Part shown: positions 14,703 to 19,862 of the stretch, piece by piece | Layout: each line of letters starts with the position of its first letter | Position numbering within the stretch: position 1 is the first letter of the stretch | Source: FEN-727 sp036508635 | GTDB lineage: Bacteria; Actinomycetota; Geothermincolia; Fen-727; Anoxymicrobiaceae | Assembly: GCA_036508635.1 (NCBI GenBank) | Contig: DATCGY010000294.1 | Location: forward strand, 1-22,311 | Direction of reading: 5' to 3' | Length of the DNA stretch: 22,311 bases | Position numbers and translations under genes: made by a program | Notes under the pieces: model-generated | The model's input: the letters and a program-made list of their open reading frames with translations, nothing else | Told to the model about the DNA's origin: nothing | Database searches by the model: none

Positions 14703-15269
14703 ATGAACTGCACCCGGTGTGGCGGAGAGATGAGCGATGACAGCAGGTTCTGCCAGAGGTGCGGAGCGCCCGCGGAGGGTCAGGCGCCATCCGGTGCCGT
14801 CGGGCCGCCGCCGCCCGGACCCGACGTCCTCCAGGCCCAGGAATCTCCTTTTCCAGAGAGCGCACCGCCGCCGGCTCCAGGTGAACCTCCTCAGCCTGGT
14901 GAATTCCTCGGGGCGCCGCGCCGAAGGATCGGCGTGCCACTCATCGTCGGCATCGTGGTGCTCGCTATTCTGGTGGTGGGCGCCGCTGTATCGGGGCCTA
15001 TCATCATCATCACGATGAACGCCAGGCAGGTCGCGCAGCGCAAAACATGCATCTCGAACCAGCGCAACGTGGAGGCGGCAATACAGGAGTACGCCGTCGA
15101 ATCGCCCGACGAGAACTACCCTTCCTCCCTTCAAGACCTTGTCAACGCCAGCCTGCTCAAGAGCGCCCCTACCTGCCCCTCCGGCCACAAACCGTATGTC
15201 TGGGTAAAAGGGCAACCGGGTATCGCTCCCTACATCTCCTGCCCCAACAACTCAACCCACGAACAATAG
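14703..15269 (+). CDS. Zinc-ribbon membrane protein with a pilin-like C-terminal domain
   Basis: This 188-residue protein begins with a zinc ribbon (C3-X2-C6 and C17-X2-C20). A Pro/Gly/Ala-rich linker (about 22-72), one transmembrane helix (about 78-104) and an outer domain of about 80 residues follow. The outer domain resembles the globular part of competence/type IV pilins such as ComGC: a KTCISNQRNVEAAIQEY helix, a YPSSLQDLV segment, CPSG and a late Cys. There is no prepilin peptidase site, so it is not a normal pilin; the helix follows a cytoplasmic ribbon instead. AAGGAGG (14691-14697) fits ATG 14703 better than the adjoining TTG. It ends five bases from the convergent 2TM gene. The function is unknown; the domain reading is pattern-based. 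Confidence 0.75.
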   Translation: MNCTRCGGEMSDDSRFCQRCGAPAEGQAPSGAVGPPPPGPDVLQAQESPFPESAPPPAPGEPPQPGEFLGAPRRRIGVPLIVGIVVLAILVVGAAVSGPIIIITMNARQVAQRKTCISNQRNVEAAIQEYAVESPDENYPSSLQDLVNASLLKSAPTCPSGHKPYVWVKGQPGIAPYISCPNNSTHEQ

Positions 15270-15274
15270 TCTCG

Positions 15275-15874
15275 TCAGGTGGTTGAGGCGGGTCTCTCAG
15301 GTTTGGCTTCGGGTGGTTTTTCGTAGGGAGGTTCTGTGGTATCTCCATTGGGGGACTCTGCTTCGTCTGGTTCGTCGTTGTCGCTGATGCTCAGGAGCTC
15401 CAGTCCCTTCTGGTAATCACGGGTCTTCATGATCATCTCGGCCCGCGCCTTGATCGAAGCATCGAGGTCGTGGCTTACCTGCCGTTCGTGCTCGCGGTAG
15501 ATCTTGTCGAGCGATTCGAGAGTCTCTTCCGGTTTGGACTTCGGATGCCATGCCCGCCAGGCGTGATAGAGGAGGAACCCGGTCCAAATGGCTATGGGTA
15601 TTAAGACCCAGGGCAACGTCTTTCGTACGATAACGCCGAGCAGGATCAGGTAGGCGCATCCCATGAGGTACCCGGTCATGTGCATAAAGAAGCCGAACTT
15701 GCCGAGCGCTTCCTTTACGAGCTTGTCACGCCTCTCGAGGTCGATATCGGCGAGCTCGCGGTCCTGGTCCTCAAGCTCGACCTCGCGTTCTTCGATTCTA
15801 CGCTCGATCTGCTCGGGCTCGCCCTGCTCGAGTTCGTCTTGCATGCCGTGTTCTTCGGATCCGTTGTCAGCCAT
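15275..15874 (-). CDS. 2TM-domain membrane protein with acidic coiled-coil arms
   Basis: The 199-residue protein has a central pair of transmembrane helices (about 60-81 and 87-106) with the KFGFFMHMTGYL start and the WTGFLLYHAWRAW end, typical of the 2TM domain family of unknown function. Before it lies a highly charged Glu/Arg coiled-coil segment (about 15-56). After it is another helical segment (about 113-160) and a Pro/Glu-rich tail. The family is sometimes linked to sensory or regulatory membrane proteins, but nothing here gives a role. The start is ATG 15874 with only a weak ribosome-binding site. It is divergent from the marker-11-like gene, 136 bases away. Confidence 0.75.
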   Translation of the reverse strand: MADNGSEEHGMQDELEQGEPEQIERRIEEREVELEDQDRELADIDLERRDKLVKEALGKFGFFMHMTGYLMGCAYLILLGVIVRKTLPWVLIPIAIWTGFLLYHAWRAWHPKSKPEETLESLDKIYREHERQVSHDLDASIKARAEMIMKTRDYQKGLELLSISDNDEPDEAESPNGDTTEPPYEKPPEAKPERPASTT

Positions 15875-16010
15875 CAGGTTTCTTTCGCGGTATAGGGCCG
15901 GACGCTCTGCAATGTACCATCAGGGGAGACCATCCGCAACGTCATCCATCGACTGCAACCACCACGCCTGATATGTTACTGTTCGTGTCTGGATACTAAC
16001 GGAAGCTCAC

Positions 16011-16994
16011 ATGGCAGATAACCTGACACCAGCAGAGATAAGACAGCGGTACGGCGATCTTCCATACATCACGCCGTACGAGAGGATTGTCGCGCTCGTC
16101 GACGAAGCGTCTGGGCTCGTGGAGCTGCACGAGTACCACGCGCGCGGGGTTTGCTCCGGCGGTGCCGCGTGGGAGGTCTACCATTACGAGCGTACAAGCC
16201 CGCTTGTGCGAGCGGCGAGGCGGGAGGGCTCGAGGAACATCTTCCTGTGCGGCCAGGGACGCGCGGACCTGGAGCTGTCTCCAGGCATTGCCGGAGCCGG
16301 GCTGGAAGAAGTGCAGGTGCTCGATGGTGAGGTACGGGTCACTTACGCTGGTCTCGCCGGTGGCGGTGTGGCAGCCACGCTCTGCCGCGGGATGGCCGAG
16401 GGTGTCATCTCCACGACGGTCCACGAGGCGGGTGGAGGTGCGGCACTCGGGCGGGCGACGCTGAGGCTGCCCTTGATGCGCAAGCTGGTCATAGGCGTGG
16501 ACGACACCGACGATGCGAAACGCGGCGCGACGTGGTCTACGGCAAACGAGATCGCGTTCGAGCTCCAGAAAGATGGCTCTTGTCTCTATCTCGGACACGT
16601 GATATCCCAGCTCTTTCCTGAGAACCCGTTCAAGACGACGAACTGCTGCGCCACGGCAATAATTCTGGGAGCCAGCCCGGCCGACGCGGGCGACGTTACC
16701 GACAGGTTCGCCTCAGAGCTCGAGAAGGCGTGCTTCAGCGACCAGTGCGGAATGGCGGTCTCGAGCTCCGTTGAAATCGCCGATGAGCTGCGCGCTTTCT
16801 CGATATCCGCTGCGAGGCGGATGGTGAGCCTGGAGCATGCCGGGAGCGTGGCGGCGCGATGTGGCGTAGAGCTGCGCCAGGTGACCGGGGAGCGCGGTCT
16901 CATCGGAGCACTTGCCGCTATCGGCGCCCATGAGGACCCGGATGCCGCCGTCATCCCGTTCGCAGGCGAACCAGGATCGACAGGGAAGAGTTGA
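16011..16994 (+). CDS. Methanogenesis marker protein 11-like protein with TiaS-type GVDDTD motif
   Basis: This 327-residue protein matches, by eye, the family known as methanogenesis marker protein 11. WEVYHYERTSPLVRAAR (54-70), RVTYAGLAGGGVAATLCR (about 109-126) and a GGGAALGRA stretch are shared blocks. They are followed by IGVDDTDDAKRGATWSTA at 161-178. The last motif resembles the ATP-binding part of TiaS, the tRNA-Ile2 agmatinylcytidine synthetase (GIDDTD), and the following FPENPFKTTNCCATA mirrors the TiaS PxxPxKTRGN region. An NTP-dependent phosphotransfer or activation reaction is therefore plausible (inference). The family was defined from methanogenic archaea; its function is unknown. 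ATG 16011 has a weak GGAAG. The radical SAM gene starts on the last base of its stop codon, so the two are coupled. Confidence 0.75.
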   Translation: MADNLTPAEIRQRYGDLPYITPYERIVALVDEASGLVELHEYHARGVCSGGAAWEVYHYERTSPLVRAARREGSRNIFLCGQGRADLELSPGIAGAGLEEVQVLDGEVRVTYAGLAGGGVAATLCRGMAEGVISTTVHEAGGGAALGRATLRLPLMRKLVIGVDDTDDAKRGATWSTANEIAFELQKDGSCLYLGHVISQLFPENPFKTTNCCATAIILGASPADAGDVTDRFASELEKACFSDQCGMAVSSSVEIADELRAFSISAARRMVSLEHAGSVAARCGVELRQVTGERGLIGALAAIGAHEDPDAAVIPFAGEPGSTGKS

Positions 16995-18067
16995 TGTCAG
17001 CCCCTGTGACAGACCCGCTTCGTTTGAAGATCGATCTCCAGGCGCTGGGAATGCGTACCCCGCCCGAGATCGACACGCGTGCCGGTGGCGCGGGCCCGGC
17101 TGATGGTATCACGATATTCATAGGCGACCTCGTGGCCACGGTTCCCACCGGCGCGTGGTACGCCGGCGACTCTCCCTACGAACTCCGCAACCGGAGCGAC
17201 GGTTCCTGGCGCCTGGCGCGCGATAATGTCGAAGTCGCGCGCGTAACCCTGGCTGACGAACCCGGATTCTACCGGCGGAGCACCGCCGACAACACCCCGT
17301 ATCGCTCGTTCGCCCTTCGTCACGGTCGCGACGCAATAGGTTCGACCGTTGCCCAGGGTTGTTCGCACGGTGACCTGTCGTGCAAGTTCTGCGCTATATC
17401 CACATCAAAGCTGTCAGGGGTGACTCTCGCAAGCAAGACCCCGGGTCAGCTCGCCGAAGTGGCGGAAGCCGCCGAAGCTGAGGGCTTCACCCACATAGTG
17501 ATGACAACAGGGTCGACAGGTGAAGATGCCGGCATTACACATCTGGCGGCATGCGCCGCCGCGGTAAGGGAACGGACGCGCATGAAGATACATGTCCAGT
17601 TCGAACCGCCCGAAGACCCGGCGCTGATCGACCTCGCCGCATCGGTCGCCGATACGGCGGCGATCAACATAGAGAGCTTCGACGAAGCAGTCCTGGGGAA
17701 CATGGCCCCGAGCAAAGCTCGTGCCGGTATGGAGCGTTACCGCGGCGCGTGGAACAGGGCGGTGCAGCTACTTGGAGAAGGGCAGGTAACAAGCTTTCTG
17801 ATAGTCGGGCTGGGGGAGTCAAGCCGGAGCATCATCGATGGGAGCAAGCTCCTCGTTTCCCTCGGAGTCTATCCGTATCTGCTCCCACTGCGCCCGCTGC
17901 CGGGAACACCCCTCGAATCGTGGCAACCTCCGCCGCCGGATGCCACGATGGATATCTTCGAAAGAGCCGCCGCAATCGTAATGGATGCCGGCTTGCGCGC
18001 TTCATCCTGCCTCGCCGGCTGCGTCCGCTGCGGTGCCTGCACCACCTTCACCGACCTCACCGGCTGA
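16994..18067 (+). CDS. Radical SAM protein, MSMEG_0568/NitD-like, CX6CX2C
   Basis: This 357-residue protein belongs, by pattern, to the MSMEG_0568-type radical SAM family (NitD of nitrilase Nit1C clusters). The expected cluster motif is C123-X6-C130-X2-C133 (QGCSHGDLSCKFCAI), longer than canonical CX3CX2C. TTGSTGED (171-178), VQFEPPEDP, NIESFDE, VGLGESSRS and YPYLLPLRPLPGTP follow along the barrel. A second cysteine set, C339-X3-C-X2-C-X2-C, may hold an auxiliary Fe-S cluster. The first 100 residues form a separate N-terminal domain. ATG 16994 overlaps the stop of the marker-11-like gene by one base and is preferred to TTG 16991. No nitrilase, GNAT or PurM-like Nit1C partner is adjacent. The substrate is unknown. 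Confidence 0.82.
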   Translation: MSAPVTDPLRLKIDLQALGMRTPPEIDTRAGGAGPADGITIFIGDLVATVPTGAWYAGDSPYELRNRSDGSWRLARDNVEVARVTLADEPGFYRRSTADNTPYRSFALRHGRDAIGSTVAQGCSHGDLSCKFCAISTSKLSGVTLASKTPGQLAEVAEAAEAEGFTHIVMTTGSTGEDAGITHLAACAAAVRERTRMKIHVQFEPPEDPALIDLAASVADTAAINIESFDEAVLGNMAPSKARAGMERYRGAWNRAVQLLGEGQVTSFLIVGLGESSRSIIDGSKLLVSLGVYPYLLPLRPLPGTPLESWQPPPPDATMDIFERAAAIVMDAGLRASSCLAGCVRCGACTTFTDLTG

Positions 18068-18083
18068 AGCTTGAGCGGTTGAT

Positions 18084-18163
18084 CGGGGTCAGGTCTTTTA
18101 TTGTTTGCTTCTGACCTCTGCTTCAGATAACCGTAGTAGCAAACAATAAAAGACCTGACCCCG
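18084..18163. repeat. Perfect long inverted repeat, probable miniature (REP/MITE-like) element
   Basis: Arms 18084-18109 and 18138-18163 are exact 26-base reverse complements. The outer ends read CGGGGTCAGGTC and GACCTGACCCCG. The 28-base centre contains a smaller TCTGA/TCAGA inverted repeat. GGGGTCAGGTCT-type ends are, from memory, common in palindromic elements mobilised by REP-associated Y1 transposases (RAYT/IS200-like). No transposase is in the window, so it would be non-autonomous. It lies between the radical SAM gene and the sigH terminator and could also terminate or stabilise transcripts. Confidence 0.7.
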
Positions 18164-18165
18164 TA

Positions 18166-18195
18166 GAAAAAGCCGGGCCTCGAGAGACCCGGCTT
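18166..18195 (-). terminator. sigH intrinsic terminator
   Basis: AAGCCGGG (18170-18177) and CCCGGCTT (18188-18195) form an eight-base-pair stem, with a small CTC/GAG pairing inside the loop. Read leftward, the stem is followed by five T, 14 bases after the sigH stop codon. Confidence 0.85.
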
Positions 18196-18208
18196 GAGAG
18201 ATCTGATT

Positions 18209-18865
18209 CTATCCGGCGGCTTCGGTGAGGGCGCATTCTTTTTTGATCTTCTGCTTGATGCGGCAGAGGGCGTTATCTACGACCTTTGTCTCGCAGTCGA
18301 TCTCTTCTGCGATCTCCTGGTAGCTCTTTCCGTCCAGGTACTCGACGAAGACGCTCCACTCGAGGTCGGATAGCTTGTCGCGCAGTATCGCGATGACGCC
18401 GTCGAGCTCCTCCTCGAAGATGAAGAGGTCGAGAGGGTCTTCCGACTTGTCGGAGCCGATGCTCTGGGATGCCAGGCTGTCCAGCAGGCTCTCGTCAGGG
18501 ACCTGCGTGTCCAGCGACTGGTAAGAGGAGAGCGGGTTGTGCTTCTTGCGTGCGTGCGTCTTAACAGCCGTGATTATCTGGCGAGTGATGCACAGTATCG
18601 CGAACGAGCGGAACGAGCAGAGCTCGCCCTCTTTATAGTCACGAATAGCCTTGAAGAGGCCGATCATGCCTTCCTGTACGGTGTCCTCGTGGTCGGCCCC
18701 GGTGAGGAAGTACGACCGGGCTTTGACGTGCGCGAGATACTGATACCTGCTAATCAGCACGCTCTCAGCGAGACGGTCGCCGGACCTGGAGCTTCGCACC
18801 AGTTCCTTATCCGACATCTCACGGTACTTCTTAACGGAAGGATTGACTGCTTTTCTTCTTGCCAA
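18209..18865 (-). CDS. sigH: RNA polymerase sigma factor, SigH (Spo0H) type
   Basis: The 218-residue sigma-70-family factor has region 2 with ARSYFLTGADHEDTVQEG (about 49-66), LFKAIRDY and FRSFAILCITRQIITAVKT (85-103), which are hallmark blocks of SigH/Spo0H. Region 4 has LSDLEWSVFVEYLDGKSYQEIA with a helix-turn-helix to about 208. In Bacillus this factor starts stationary-phase, competence and sporulation genes; in a lineage of unknown sporulation ability the role may differ. AAGGAG fits the TTG at 18865 (five-base spacing); the GTG at 18871 overlaps the ribosome-binding site, so I choose the TTG. It has its own terminator and a palindromic promoter, so it is a single-gene unit. Confidence 0.88.
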   Translation of the reverse strand: MARRKAVNPSVKKYREMSDKELVRSSRSGDRLAESVLISRYQYLAHVKARSYFLTGADHEDTVQEGMIGLFKAIRDYKEGELCSFRSFAILCITRQIITAVKTHARKKHNPLSSYQSLDTQVPDESLLDSLASQSIGSDKSEDPLDLFIFEEELDGVIAILRDKLSDLEWSVFVEYLDGKSYQEIAEEIDCETKVVDNALCRIKQKIKKECALTEAAG

Positions 18866-18909
18866 TGCCACTCCTTAACCAAACGGCATATGTTGTACCG
18901 CTGGGCGAA

Positions 18910-18952
18910 AGTATATCATACATATTGACGGATTTGTCAAATGAGTATGATA
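18910..18952 (-). promoter_or_regulatory. sigH promoter embedded in a 39-base palindrome
   Basis: On the minus strand TTGACA (18940-18935) and TATACT (18915-18910) form a promoter with a 19-base spacer; TATGAT (18920-18915) is an alternative -10. The same DNA holds an outer perfect inverted repeat TATCATAC (18914-18921)/GTATGATA (18945-18952). It also holds an inner one TTGAC (18925-18929)/GTCAA (18936-18940). Both share a centre near 18933. This looks like an operator over the promoter. The symmetry also creates a weaker rightward TTGACG/TATGAT pair with a 15-base spacer. Confidence 0.6.
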
Positions 18953-18987
18953 GGGTGATTTTCTGTAGTGTTCTGTTGGATTTGTCC

Positions 18988-19002
18988 GTTGTTGTAAACA
19001 AC
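18988..19002. repeat. Short perfect inverted repeat upstream of sigH
   Basis: GTTGTT and AACAAC surround GTA, about 40 bases beyond the sigH palindrome. It could be a second operator or part of a hairpin. No gene uses the surrounding 18953-19060 stretch on either strand. Confidence 0.3.
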
Positions 19003-19060
19003 TCCCGAGTGAATAGGCTCATAGCCGATCATGGCGGACTGCAGGCCATACAAAACGGAA

Positions 19061-19079
19061 AGGCGGGCCTGGCCCGCCT
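19061..19079 (-). terminator. Ferredoxin gene terminator
   Basis: AGGCGGGC (19061-19068) and GCCCGCCT (19072-19079) form a perfect eight-base-pair stem with a three-base loop. Read leftward it is followed by a T-rich TTTCCGTTTTG tail, 26 bases after the ferredoxin stop. Confidence 0.75.
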
Positions 19080-19105
19080 CCGCTGTTCGAATTCTAGTAA
19101 GATGC

Positions 19106-19300
19106 CTATTCCATGGTGATTGCTTCGACCGGGCACTCCTCGGCGCAGTCGCCGCAACCGATGCAGGCTTCCATATTTACGATGCTCGCCACGTCGTCGA
19201 CGAGGTCAAGGCACTCCTGCTCACAGACATCCACGCAAAGAGCACAACCGGTGCACTCGTCCGCGTCCACTTTGGGTCGCTTGTCGCTTGCTTCTCCCAC
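19106..19300 (-). CDS. Ferredoxin, two [4Fe-4S] clusters
   Basis: This 64-residue acidic protein is a bacterial-type low-potential electron carrier. The first cluster motif is C16-X2-C-X2-C-X3-C and the second is C46-X2-C-X2-C-X3-CP. In the first the usual Pro after the fourth Cys is Glu, and an extra Cys30 lies four residues on. The start is GTG 19300 with a strong GGAGGTGA upstream. It is a single-gene unit with its own promoter and terminator. Possible clients in this window are the FAD oxidoreductase and the radical SAM enzyme, which needs a low-potential electron donor, but no link is shown. Confidence 0.95.
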   Translation of the reverse strand: MGEASDKRPKVDADECTGCALCVDVCEQECLDLVDDVASIVNMEACIGCGDCAEECPVEAITME

Positions 19301-19338
19301 GGGTCACCTCCTGGTGCTATTCCAAGGTCAACTCGGCA

Positions 19339-19367
19339 ATAATCTCAACGCCGTTCCGTACAGTCAA
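19339..19367 (-). promoter_or_regulatory. Ferredoxin gene promoter
   Basis: On the minus strand TTGACT (19367-19362) and GATTAT (19344-19339) are separated by 17 bases. The start site would be near 19332, leaving a leader of about 30 bases before the GTG. Confidence 0.6.
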
Positions 19368-19778
19368 GCAAACCATGCACAATCCCTGCTTACGAGTTTA
19401 TTGATGCACAAACCGTAGACAGGTGCAATGAGCATTTATCGGGAGTTCCCGACCGATGCCGTGGCGGCCTTTTTGCTTGTTTCCCAGCGAACTCCCGGGT
19501 TCGTTACACAGGGTGCGAAACAGGTTGCTTCCATCGCGTGAGTCAGGGGTCACGGTAGCCGTGCACGAATGGGCGGGTTGTCGATCGGGCAAACCCGACA
19601 GAGCTACAGACACTTTGTCCTGAGCGCTCAATACGTCGCGATGCAAAGAACAGAGCCGGTCTCTGGACAGCATTCTTGTCTGATATGCATGGAGGAATAA
19701 GAAGAGGTATGCCGAAAACGTACCGGCGGGAGCGAAATCTATTCGAGAAAAGAGGAGTTTCGAGCAATATGGTCACAA
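19368..19778. other. Intergenic region with potential RNA structure, no convincing gene
   Basis: This 0.4-kb stretch between the ferredoxin and dnaK promoters holds several inverted repeats. They are TCGGGA/TCCCGA (19439-19452), CGGGAGTTC (19440-19448) with GAACTCCCG (19489-19497), CACGG/CCGTG (19551-19563) and CGGGTT (19574-19579) with AACCCG (19592-19597). A GCCG-TGG-CGGC stem followed by CT5 lies near 19458. A 91-codon leftward frame and a 32-codon rightward frame (19685-19783) exist, but neither has a recognisable product or a good ribosome-binding site. It may hold an unnamed small RNA or decayed sequence. Confidence 0.35.
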
Positions 19779-19799
19779 CTTGACAATGATAGACTCAAC
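19779..19799. promoter_or_regulatory. HAIR-like operator (HspR-type site) at dnaK
   Basis: CTTGACA-N7-ACTCAAC matches the HspR-associated inverted repeat consensus CTTGAGT-N7-ACTCAAG at 11 of 14 arm positions, with the exact spacer, and it overlaps the -35 box. HspR, a MerR-like repressor of actinobacteria, acts with DnaK as co-repressor. No hspR gene is in the window. The CIRCE element for HrcA is absent. Confidence 0.6.
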
Positions 19800-19808
19800 T
19801 ATTATTAT
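19780..19808 (+). promoter_or_regulatory. dnaK promoter
   Basis: TTGACA (19780-19785) and TATTAT (19803-19808) have a 17-base spacer. The start site should be near 19815, giving a leader of about 48 bases before the ATG. Confidence 0.78.
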
Positions 19809-19862
19809 ATCAATAGGCACAACATCATGTGCCGAGTTTTCTGAATCAAGGAGAGGTTGCAA

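Noticed and set aside
19398..19673. 91-codon leftward frame upstream of dnaK
   Set aside because: No ribosome-binding site of note, no family resemblance, and it crosses the inverted repeats noted there.
19685..19783. 32-codon basic frame (MHGGIRRG start) ending in the dnaK -35 box
   Set aside because: The internal ATG at 19709 has a GGAGG 13 bases away, which is too far, and the first ATG has none. The product is not recognisable.
19740..19862. CIRCE element (HrcA operator) before dnaK
   Set aside because: No TTAGCACTC/GAGTGCTAA arms are present; the inverted repeat found is of the HAIR type.
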